DNA from: Streptomyces longispororuber
GTDB taxonomy: Bacteria > Actinomycetota > Actinomycetes > Streptomycetales > Streptomycetaceae
NCBI RefSeq assembly: GCF_014656095.1
Contig: NZ_BNBT01000076.1
Span: 1 to 37,535, forward strand
DNA length: 37,535 nucleotides
Direction of reading: 5' to 3'
Shown in pieces: positions 15,101 through 23,157 of this stretch. The notes beneath the pieces were generated by a model that made no database searches, was not told the DNA's origin, and was given only the letters and a program-made list of their open reading frames with translations. The position numbers were made by a program, and so were the translations under genes. The stretch's first letter is position 1. Each line of letters begins with the position of its first letter.

Positions 15101-18100
15101 TAGCTCTGCGCGACGTAGTGGCCGGCCGCGCCCGCCATCTGGGCCTGGAAGAACAGGCCGCGCTGGAGGGGGGTGACCGGCGCGGTGCGCTCGGCCGTCG
15201 CGGCGGCCTCCGCGACCTGCTCCAGGGCGTCAAGCCAGTGCCGGGTGAGGGCGTCGGGGACGCCCTCGGCGAGGGTGAAGGCCGCGTGCAGGGCGCCGGT
15301 GGCCACGTCGGTCCAGGCGTTGACCTCGACGGCGTACGGGCTGCCCTGGTCGCCGCCGGTGATCAGCAGCGCCTCGGACTCGTCGCCGCGGCCCAGGTAG
15401 TTGAAGAGCACCTGGGGTCGGGCGGTGAGCAGCGGGGCCGTCTGCGGGTTGAGGTAACGGAGCCGGCCGTAGGCGACGTGGCCGTGCTCGTCGGGCTGGC
15501 GCTCGGCGACCTCACGGGCCGCCGCGACGGGGTCGGTGTGCGGGTTCAGCCGCACGGGGGCGATGGCGGTGAACCAGCCGACCGTGCGGGTGTAGTCGTG
15601 GTGTTCGAGCACCGGGACACGGCCGTGGCGCTCCAGGTCGACCGCGAGGTCGGTGGGCGCGGCCTGGATCCGGGTCAGGGCGGCGCGCAGCGCGCCGCAC
15701 AGCAGCTCGGTGAGGCCGATGCCGAGGGCGGCGGGCGCGGTCCGCGTGACGCGGTCGCTCACGTCGGGCGCGAGGACGACCGTGGTCTCGCGCAGCCCCT
15801 CGGCCGGGGGCAGCGGCGTGGGCGCCTGGAGGGTGGTGATCCAGTGGCCGAGGTCGTCGACCGCCTGGGTGGACCGGAGTGCCAGTGCCTCGGCGTACTC
15901 GGCGTAGGACGTGGTGGGCGGCGGCAGGGCCGCCCCGCTCAGGGCGGTGGCCAGGTCGTCCAGGACGACCAGCCAGGACACCGCGTCGACGGCGAGGTGG
16001 TGCGCGGTGACCACCAGGGTCCGGCTCGCCTCCAGCCAGGCGAAGGCGACGACGTGGCCGGACTCGGGGTCGAGGCGTCCGGCGGCGGCGTTCGCCACGG
16101 CCGTCGGGTCGGTCTCGTCCGTGCGGTCGACGGTGACCTCGCGGGCGGGCTCGACGAACGGCGCCCAGACGCCGTGCTCGACGCGCAGCCGCAGCCGCAG
16201 GGCCGGGTGCGCGGCGACGACGGCGCGCGCGGCGCGCTCGACGTCGGCGAAGGCGGTGCCCTCGGGCGCGGTGAGCGTCCGGGCCTGGGCGAACCGGGCC
16301 AGGGAGCCGCCGAGGTCGCGCTGGCGCAGCATGATCGGCGTGGGGGTGAGCGGGCCGTCCTCGCGGCGGGCGGCCGTGGGGACCGCGGCCCGCGGTGTCC
16401 GGGCGCCGATGTGCTCGGCGAGCGCGCGCGGCGTCCGGTGCAGGAACACGTCCTTGGGCGCGATCGTCAGGCCGAGCGCGCGGGCCCGGTTGATGAGCGT
16501 GATGGCGACGATGCTGTCGCCTCCGGCGGCGAAGAAGTCGGTGTCGGCGTCCACGGCGGCGCCGGGCAGGGTCTCGGCGAAGACGCCGACGAGCGCGGCG
16601 AGTGCCGCTTCGCCCTGCTGGCCGCTCGGTACCGCACCCGCGGGCGGGTGGGGGCTGGTCGCACCGTTCCCCGCGCCCCCTTCGGGGCCCGAGATCTGCG
16701 CGGCACGCTGCACCAGGGCCTTACGGTCCAGCTTGCCGTTGACCGTCAAGGGCAGCGCGTCGGTCTCCAGGACGCGGCTCGGCACCATGTGCACGGGCAG
16801 CCTCTCCGCCAGCCGGGCCGCGAAGTCGCCGGGCATCCGGCCGACGACGTGGGCGACCAGGTGGTCGCCGCTGTCCGCCACGGTGACGGCGACGTCGACG
16901 ACGCCGTCGAGGTCCCGGACCGCGGCCTCCACCTCGCCGAGCTCGATGCGGAACCCCTTGAGCTGGACCTGGTCGTCGGCGCGGCCGGCGAACTCCAGCT
17001 CGCCGCCGAGGGTGCGGCGGGCCAGGTCCCCGGTGTGGTACATGCGGGAGCCGTCGGCGGCGAACGGGTCGGCCACGAACCGGCCCGCGGTGAGGCCCGC
17101 GCGGCCCAGGTAGCCGAGCGCGACCTGGTCGCCGGCGACGTAGATGGCGCCGACGCGGCCGGGCGGCACCGGCCGGAGCCGGTCGTCGAGCAGGTACGTG
17201 ACCAGGCCGGGGATCGGGCCGCCGATGGGGCTGGCGTCGTCGCCGCGGGCGAAGTCCTCGTCGGTCAGCACCCGGTGGGTGACGTGGACGGTGGTCTCGG
17301 TGATGCCGTACATGTTGACCAGCTCGGGCGCGGCGGTGCCGTGCCGTTCGACCCAGGGGCGCAGCCGTCCGAGGTCCAGGGCCTCGCCGCCGAAGACGAT
17401 CCGGCGCAGGGCGGTGACGGGCTCCCCGGCGTGCCGGTCGGCCTCGATGAACTGGTAGAAGGCCGACGGGGTCTGGTTGAGCACGGTCACGCCGCGCTCG
17501 CGGACGAGCCGGTGGAAGTCGACCGGCGAGCGGGTCAGGGCGTACTCCGGCACCAGCAGCTCGGCGCCGTGCGCCAGGGCGCCCCACAGCTCCCAGACGG
17601 CGAAGTCGAAGGAGTAGGAGTGGAACTGCACCCACACGTCGTCGGGGCCGAAGTCCATGGCGGGCCGGGTGTGGGCGAGCAGCGTGACCACGCTGGAGTG
17701 CGGGACGACGACGCCCTTGGGGCGGCCGGTCGAGCCGGACGTGTAGATCACGTACGCGGGGTCGTGCCAGTCGGCCCGGGCGGGCGACGGCGGCCGCTCG
17801 TCGGTGCGCGGCGGCTCCTCGCCCTGGACGAGCACGCGGGCGGGGACCCCGGCGCGGGCCAGGAGCCCGGTGAAGCGGTCCCGGTGGTCGCGGTCGACGA
17901 GGACGACCTGGGGCGCGGCGTCGGCGAGGACGTACTCCAGGCGCTCGTCGGGGTAGGCCAGGTCGAGCGGTACGTACGCGCCGCCCGCGCTGACGATCGC
18001 GACGAGTGCGACGACCTGCTCCAGGGAGCGGGGCACGGCGACGGCGACGCGCTCGCCGGGCGCGACGCCGGCGGCGCGCAGGGTGGCGGCGAGCTCGTTC

Positions 18101-21100
18101 TTGGCGTCGGCCAGTTCGCCGTAGGTCAGGGAGCGGGTGGTGCCGTCGAGGGCGCACTGGGTGACGGCGGTGGCGTCCGGGTCGCGCTCGGCGGCGGCGT
18201 CGAACAGGCCGGCCAGCGTGGTCCGCGCGACCGGCGCGGGGCGCTCGGCGGCCGTGGGCGCCAGGTCGGTGACCAGGGTGTCGGGCCGGGTGAGCAGGCC
18301 GGTGAGGGCCCGGGTGAAGGCGTGCAGGATCGTCCGGGCGCCGTCCTCGCGCAGCAGTTCGCCGTCGTAGATCAGGTTGAAGCGGGGGCGGCCGTCGAGG
18401 GCGCGCTCGACCACGAGCGTCAGCGGGTAGTGCGGGGCGCCCTCGTTGACGAGGTCGGAGACGACGAGCGTGTCGCCGGGCCTGCGCAGGGCGGTCACGT
18501 CGGTGGCGACGTCGAACACCACCAGGGTGTCGAAGAGGGAGCCGGAGCCGGCCTGGCGGGCGATCCGGGCCAGGGAGACGTGCTGGTGCGGCAGGACGGC
18601 GCTCTGGTGCGCGCGCACGGCGGCGAGCAGGTCGCGCGCGGTGGTGGCGGCGTCCCAGCGGGCCCGTACGGGGATGGTGTTGATGAACAGGCCCACCATG
18701 TCCTCGATGCCGGGCACGTCCGCGTCGCGCCCGGAGACCGTGGAGCCGAACACCACGTCCTGGCCGTGCAGGAGGCCGCCGAGCGTCACCGCCCAGGCGC
18801 TGTGCACGGCGACGCTGAGCGGCACGCCGGCGGCCCGGGCGGCGGCGTCGACGTCCTCGGCGGGCTCCAGGGCGAGGTCGGCGAACCGGTCGGAGGGGGT
18901 GTGGCCCTCGGCGACCAGGGAGGCGCCGGGCAGGTCGGCGAGTTCCGCGCGCCAGACGCGGTCGCTCTCCTCGTCGTCGCGCTCGGCGAGCCAGCGCACG
19001 TAGTCGGGGAAGCCGCCGAGCGCGTACACCGTACCCGGCGCGTGGTACTCGGCCAGGAGCGCACGCAGCATCGGCGGCACCGACCAGCCGTCGGCGATGA
19101 TGTGGTGCACGGTCTGCACGAGGACGGTGCGTCCGGCGCCCGCGCGGATCAGCGTGCAGCGCATCAGCGGCCCGGTGGCCAGGTCGAAGCCGGCGCGGCG
19201 GTCCCGCTCGGCGTACGCGCGGATCTCGGCGTCGGTGATGCCGGGGCGGTCGAGGGTGGTGAAGGGCGCCTCCACTCCGCTCTCCAGGACGGAGACGACG
19301 CGGCCGTCGGCGAGGGCGACGAAGCGGGCGGCCAGGTTCGGGAAGAGCGCGAGCAGGCGGGTGGCCGCGGCGGCGAGCCGGTCGGCGTCCACCTCGCCCT
19401 CCAGGGTGAGGAGTTGCTGCTCGACGTAGGAGCCGGCCGCGTCGTCGTCGAAGACGGAGTGGAAGTACAGGCCCTCCTGGAGCGGCGTCAGCGGCAGGAC
19501 GTCGCGCAGCGCGGGGCCGTCCAGCGCGTCGACGTCGGCCTGGGTGAGCTGCACCAGGGGGAAGTCGCTGGGGGTGTGGCCGCCGTGCTCCAGCGCGGCG
19601 AGGCCGGCCAGGGCCTCCTGGTAGTAGCGGCCGAGGGTGGTGATGTCCTCGTCGGTGAACATCCCCTCGGGCCAGGAGACGGTGGTGACCAGGTCGTACG
19701 CGCCGCTCGCGGCGGGTTCGGCGATCGCGTTGAACTCCAGGGCCCGGGGCAGGCGCATCCTGGGGTCGCGCTTCTCGCCGAGCTGCCCGGTGGTGGTGGC
19801 GAGCTGCCAGTCCCCCGGGGCGCCCGCGTCGAAGCGGCCCAGGTAGTTGAAGAGGACCTGCGGGGCGGGGGCGTCGAACTGGACGCCGCCGAGGTAGCGC
19901 AGGGCGCCGTACGAGATGCCGTTGTCCGGCACCCGCGCAAGGTCTTCCTTGACGGCCTTGAGGGCGGCGGCCAGGTAGGCGGGGTCGGTCAGGTCCGTGG
20001 CCGCGCCCGGGTCGACGGTGACCGGGAACAGGGTGGTGAACCAGCCCACGGTTCGCGACAGCTCCGGCTCGAAGCCCGCGCTGCCCGCGACGAACTGGGC
20101 CTCGCGGCCGTGGCCCTCCAGTTCGATGTGCGCGAACGTCTGGTCCTGCCCGAGGTCGCGGCGCCAGCGGGCGAGGGTGACGGCGAGCGCGGTGAGGAAC
20201 ACGTCGTTGACGCCCGCGTGGAACTTGGCGGGCAGGTCGCCGAGGAGCGCTGCGGTGACCTCGGGGCCGGCCGCGACGGTGCGTATCCGCTCCCGGGCGA
20301 CGGTGTCGGCCGGGTCGAGCGCGCGCCGGCCGAGGGGTGCGTCGGCTCCCGGCAGCGGCTGCCGGTAGTACGTGGCGTCGGCGTCCGCCGCGGCCCGTTC
20401 GAGCAACTGCGTCCAGCGCCGGAACGACGTGCCGACGGCGGGCAGGTCGACGGGCCCGCCCGCGGCGAGCTGCCGCCAGGCCGTGGCCAGGTCCTCCATC
20501 AGGACGCGCCAGGACACGCCGTCGACGACCACGTGGTGGGCGACCAGGACGAGCTGGCGGTCCGCGCGGCGCCAGACGGCGCGCAGCATGACGCCGCGGT
20601 CCGGGTCGAGGCCCTCGGTGGCGAGGGCGACGCACTCCTCCAGCGGCAGGTCGCTCTCCTGCCAGCCGACGGCGGCGCCGTCCGCCGCGGGGATGTGGAA
20701 GCTCCAGCGCTCGCCGCGCACCAGCTCGGCGCGGAGCATGTCGTGCCGCTCGACGAGGGCGCTGAGGACGGTGTCCAGGGCCTCGGCGGTCAGCTCCGCC
20801 GGGGTGTTGAGGACCACCGACTGCACGAAGCCGTCGACGGCGTCCGTGGTCTCGCCGAGCCACTGCACGATCGGCGACCCGGCGACGGGGCCGGTCGCGG
20901 TGTCGGCGTGGTCGACGGCCGTGACGTCCTCGCGGCTCGCCACCGCCGCCAGGGCCCCGAGGACGCTGTGGGTGAAGATCTGCCGGGCCGTGACGTACAG
21001 GCCCACGTCGCGCAGGGCGCTGAGCAGCGAGATCGCCAGGATGCTGTCGCCGCCGAGCTGGAAGAAGTCCTGGTCGACGCCGACCCCGTCGAGTTGGAGG

Positions 21101-23097
21101 AGCCCCGCGACGGCCGCGCACACCAGGCGCTCGTTCTCGGTGGCGGGAGGCTGGAACGCGCCGGTGTCGAGCACGGGCTCGGGCAGGGCCCTGCGGTCGA
21201 GCTTGCCGTTCGCGGTGAGGGGGAACTCCGCCATCACGACGACGTGGGCGGGCACCATGTACTCCACCATGTGCGCGGTGGCCCACGCCTTGACGTCGTC
21301 GGCGCGCAGGTCCTCGCTGCCGGCGGCCGGGATGACGTAGCCCACCAGGTAGGTGCCGCCCGCGGCGTTCTTCTTCGCGACGACGCAGGTGTGCCGTACC
21401 GCGGGGTGCTCGGCGAGGCCCGCCTCGACGTCCTCGATCTCCAGGCGCATGCCGCGGATCTTGATCTGGTTGTCGGCGCGGCCGAGGAAGTCCAGGGAGC
21501 CGTCCGGGGCGAACCGGGCGAGGTCGCCGGTGCGGTACAGCCGGGAGCCGTCGTCGGCGAAAGGATTCGCCACGAACCGGGAGGCGGTCAGGCCGGGGGC
21601 GTTGACGTAGCCGCGCCCCAGGAGGAAGCCGCCCACGTACAGTTCGCCGCCGACGCCGACCGGGACCGGGCGCAGCTCGTCGTCGAGGACGTAGAGCTGG
21701 GTGTTGGGGTTGGCCTTGCCGATCGACGTCGACAGGCGTTCGGCGGCGCCCCGGTAGATGACGTGCGAGACGCCGATGGTCGTCTCGGCGGGGCCGTAGC
21801 CGTGGTACATCGGGATGTCGAGCTTGGTGCGGAAGCGCTCGTAGAGCTCGGGGGTGAGCACCTCGCCGCCGCACCACACGTGCCGCAGGCTGTCCAGGCG
21901 GCCGGAGTCGCCCGCCATCTCCAGGAGGACGTCCAGCATGGACGAGACGAGGTAGGTGAAGGTGACGCGCTGCTCGGCGATGACGCCGAGGAGGTGGTGC
22001 GGGTCGCGTTCGCCGCCGGGCCGCAGGACGACGAGCCTGCCGCCGGAGACCAGCGGCAGGAAGATCTCGTTGATGGAGATGTCGAAGGACAGCGGCGCCT
22101 TGAACAGCGAGGCGTCGTCGTGCCCGAAGCCGAGGATCTCGTGCACCTGCCACAGCAGGCGTTCGCTGATGGCCGCGTGGCGGATCATCGCGCCCTTGGG
22201 GCGTCCGGTCGACCCGGAGGTGAAGATGACGTAGGCGAGGGCGTCGCCGGCCGGGGTGATCCCGGTGCCGTCGGTGGGGTGGGAGCCGTACGCCCAGGCG
22301 CCGAGGTCGACGGGGACGGCGTCGGGCTCGCCCGGGCCGTGCTCGCCGGTGGTGTTGAGCTGGAGCACGACGCGGGCGTCGTCGATGACGACGGCCCGGC
22401 GCGCGGCGGGCCACTGCGGGTCGAGCGGCACGAAGGCGCCGCCCGCCCGGAGGACGCCGAGCAGGCCGATCACCATCTCGGCGGAGCGGCCCAGCGAGAT
22501 GCCGACGACCTGCTCGGAACCGAGGCCGCGCTCGATCAGGTGGTGGGCGAGCTGGCTGGAGAGCTCGGCGGCCTGACGGTAGGTCAGGGAGCGGTGTTCG
22601 TCGACGACGGCGACGGCGTCGGGCCTGCTGCGCGCCTGCTGCAGGAACATCTCCACGAGGGTCGGGCGGACCCGCTCGGCGTGGGTGTCGTTCCACTGGG
22701 CGAGGGTCACGAGCCGTTCCGCCGCGCCGACGGGGCTGATGGTGCCGAGCGGCCGGTCCGGGAAGTCGGCCAGGTCGTCCAGGGCGCGCTGGGCCTCTTC
22801 CGGCGCGACGCCGTCGGGCACGGCGATGCTCCGGCCGTCCGCGCCGACCTCCCAGCCCGCGGGCGCGCGGCCGCCGTTGTCGACCCAGCCGAGGACGTCC
22901 GCGAACAGGGTGTCCGGGGTGAGGTCCAGGCCGTCGGGGCTCGCGCCCGTCGCCCAGTACGCGAGCCCGACGGCGCACGCTTCGGCGATGGTCCTGTCGG
23001 AGTGGTCGCCCGTGCGCCGGCGTATGTCGGCCGGCCCCGTGGCGGGGAGCAGTACGCGACGAGCGCCCGGTTCCATCGTCGAAGACTCAGCGTTCAT
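12091..23097 (-). CDS. cchH: Trimodular NRPS, coelichelin synthetase CchH
   Basis: About 3,668 residues, A-T-E-C-A-T-E-C-A-T, no thioesterase (positions counted from TTG 23121; subtract 8 for ATG 23097). A1 ~155-650, code DINYWGGIGK (formyl-hydroxyornithine). T1 Ser693. E1 HHVVVDGVSW at 862. C2 HHIIADGWS at 1339. A2 ~1640-2140, code DFWNVGMVHK (threonine). T2 Ser2203. E2 HHLAVDAVSW at 2374. C3 ~2645-3060. A3 ~3080-3590, code DMENLGLINK (hydroxyornithine). T3 Ser3636. The order and codes are those of CchH, which makes a tetrapeptide from three modules. C3 reads YHLLLWDGWS at 2773, so the second (catalytic) His of HHxxxDG is Leu by length-matched alignment. The start is uncertain: TTG 23121, ATG 23097 and ATG 23076 are in frame, around a short direct repeat (NAESSM, NAESSTM). 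It lies in cchFGHI, 60 bp after cchG. Confidence 0.97.
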   Translation of the reverse strand: MNAESSTMEPGARRVLLPATGPADIRRRTGDHSDRTIAEACAVGLAYWATGASPDGLDLTPDTLFADVLGWVDNGGRAPAGWEVGADGRSIAVPDGVAPEEAQRALDDLADFPDRPLGTISPVGAAERLVTLAQWNDTHAERVRPTLVEMFLQQARSRPDAVAVVDEHRSLTYRQAAELSSQLAHHLIERGLGSEQVVGISLGRSAEMVIGLLGVLRAGGAFVPLDPQWPAARRAVVIDDARVVLQLNTTGEHGPGEPDAVPVDLGAWAYGSHPTDGTGITPAGDALAYVIFTSGSTGRPKGAMIRHAAISERLLWQVHEILGFGHDDASLFKAPLSFDISINEIFLPLVSGGRLVVLRPGGERDPHHLLGVIAEQRVTFTYLVSSMLDVLLEMAGDSGRLDSLRHVWCGGEVLTPELYERFRTKLDIPMYHGYGPAETTIGVSHVIYRGAAERLSTSIGKANPNTQLYVLDDELRPVPVGVGGELYVGGFLLGRGYVNAPGLTASRFVANPFADDGSRLYRTGDLARFAPDGSLDFLGRADNQIKIRGMRLEIEDVEAGLAEHPAVRHTCVVAKKNAAGGTYLVGYVIPAAGSEDLRADDVKAWATAHMVEYMVPAHVVVMAEFPLTANGKLDRRALPEPVLDTGAFQPPATENERLVCAAVAGLLQLDGVGVDQDFFQLGGDSILAISLLSALRDVGLYVTARQIFTHSVLGALAAVASREDVTAVDHADTATGPVAGSPIVQWLGETTDAVDGFVQSVVLNTPAELTAEALDTVLSALVERHDMLRAELVRGERWSFHIPAADGAAVGWQESDLPLEECVALATEGLDPDRGVMLRAVWRRADRQLVLVAHHVVVDGVSWRVLMEDLATAWRQLAAGGPVDLPAVGTSFRRWTQLLERAAADADATYYRQPLPGADAPLGRRALDPADTVARERIRTVAAGPEVTAALLGDLPAKFHAGVNDVFLTALAVTLARWRRDLGQDQTFAHIELEGHGREAQFVAGSAGFEPELSRTVGWFTTLFPVTVDPGAATDLTDPAYLAAALKAVKEDLARVPDNGISYGALRYLGGVQFDAPAPQVLFNYLGRFDAGAPGDWQLATTTGQLGEKRDPRMRLPRALEFNAIAEPAASGAYDLVTTVSWPEGMFTDEDITTLGRYYQEALAGLAALEHGGHTPSDFPLVQLTQADVDALDGPALRDVLPLTPLQEGLYFHSVFDDDAAGSYVEQQLLTLEGEVDADRLAAAATRLLALFPNLAARFVALADGRVVSVLESGVEAPFTTLDRPGITDAEIRAYAERDRRAGFDLATGPLMRCTLIRAGAGRTVLVQTVHHIIADGWSVPPMLRALLAEYHAPGTVYALGGFPDYVRWLAERDDEESDRVWRAELADLPGASLVAEGHTPSDRFADLALEPAEDVDAAARAAGVPLSVAVHSAWAVTLGGLLHGQDVVFGSTVSGRDADVPGIEDMVGLFINTIPVRARWDAATTARDLLAAVRAHQSAVLPHQHVSLARIARQAGSGSLFDTLVVFDVATDVTALRRPGDTLVVSDLVNEGAPHYPLTLVVERALDGRPRFNLIYDGELLREDGARTILHAFTRALTGLLTRPDTLVTDLAPTAAERPAPVARTTLAGLFDAAAERDPDATAVTQCALDGTTRSLTYGELADAKNELAATLRAAGVAPGERVAVAVPRSLEQVVALVAIVSAGGAYVPLDLAYPDERLEYVLADAAPQVVLVDRDHRDRFTGLLARAGVPARVLVQGEEPPRTDERPPSPARADWHDPAYVIYTSGSTGRPKGVVVPHSSVVTLLAHTRPAMDFGPDDVWVQFHSYSFDFAVWELWGALAHGAELLVPEYALTRSPVDFHRLVRERGVTVLNQTPSAFYQFIEADRHAGEPVTALRRIVFGGEALDLGRLRPWVERHGTAAPELVNMYGITETTVHVTHRVLTDEDFARGDDASPIGGPIPGLVTYLLDDRLRPVPPGRVGAIYVAGDQVALGYLGRAGLTAGRFVADPFAADGSRMYHTGDLARRTLGGELEFAGRADDQVQLKGFRIELGEVEAAVRDLDGVVDVAVTVADSGDHLVAHVVGRMPGDFAARLAERLPVHMVPSRVLETDALPLTVNGKLDRKALVQRAAQISGPEGGAGNGATSPHPPAGAVPSGQQGEAALAALVGVFAETLPGAAVDADTDFFAAGGDSIVAITLINRARALGLTIAPKDVFLHRTPRALAEHIGARTPRAAVPTAARREDGPLTPTPIMLRQRDLGGSLARFAQARTLTAPEGTAFADVERAARAVVAAHPALRLRLRVEHGVWAPFVEPAREVTVDRTDETDPTAVANAAAGRLDPESGHVVAFAWLEASRTLVVTAHHLAVDAVSWLVVLDDLATALSGAALPPPTTSYAEYAEALALRSTQAVDDLGHWITTLQAPTPLPPAEGLRETTVVLAPDVSDRVTRTAPAALGIGLTELLCGALRAALTRIQAAPTDLAVDLERHGRVPVLEHHDYTRTVGWFTAIAPVRLNPHTDPVAAAREVAERQPDEHGHVAYGRLRYLNPQTAPLLTARPQVLFNYLGRGDESEALLITGGDQGSPYAVEVNAWTDVATGALHAAFTLAEGVPDALTRHWLDALEQVAEAAATAERTAPVTPLQRGLFFQAQMAGAAGHYVAQSYFGFDRRLDTDALAEAMAYVIARHPVVGAGFATDDDGNPVQVLAAGRRVAVRTVELTTDAEVDALRARDRDTGFDPGEPPLIRLTVVRLPEGRDGLLLSYHLLLWDGWSREIVLRDLFDAYEAVLAGRPLDATPATPSFEDHARALAAKDPAVSERFWAEHLAGLSGPTLLAGPAPDLSDELPRALVHTLSADQSDLLRNAAKAHGVTLNSVLTGAFGLLLGARTGRADAVFGVTVSGRDGEGLADVVGVLLNTVPLWTRARPGDTVREYLEAVQVARVEAMDHEHLGLGEIQRASGHDTLFDNLFVLQNFLDMDAFAAMNSRHGITSVKADDSTHYPFTWVVTPGERLTVKLEHRDGDTAGARRLLDDYVRVLEDLARATGPVGALPGLGDAPRPAARTDIGTDTVVDRFDRAADRDPQRVALVAHGATMTFAELRDRSRAVAGVLAGRGIGPETAVGLAIPRSLDSIVALFAVLRVGAAYVPLELDHPDERIAAIVADARPRVVLTVSAVTPRLTGDLFAARGLIGAGDLIELDRPLPDAEPYTTFAPDDPDRLRHPAYTIYTSGSTGKPKGVVTEYAGLTNMLINHQRRIFEPVLAEHGHRTFRIAHTVSFAFDMSWEELLWLADGHEVHICDEELRRDAPGLVAYCLEHGIDVVNVTPTYAQQLVAEGLLDHPEQRPALVLLGGEAVTPTLWRRLADTEGTVGYNLYGPTEYTINTLGVGTFECQDPVVGVAIDNTDVYVLDPWLRPLPDGVPGELYVAGVGIARGYLGQPAQSAHRFVACPFGSPGERMYRTGDLVVRRPDGNLMYLGRTDQQVKIRGHRVELGEVEAAFAAHPAVRFAAAVAQPDPQVDGAYRLAAYLVLDGADLAAVAAEVGAGLPDFLRPTHYAEVDSIPLTVNGKADTKALPEAKPLGALTTAGERGPETETETVVCEYFAEALDLDDDEVSAVSDFVALGGHSMLAVRLIGLLRREFGPVITIRDLFTLRTPEAIAGHLDDHS

Positions 23098-23157
23098 CGA
23101 AGACTCAGCGTTTCCTTCCAAGCAATGAACGTGGCCCCCACCCCAGTGAGGTCCAAC

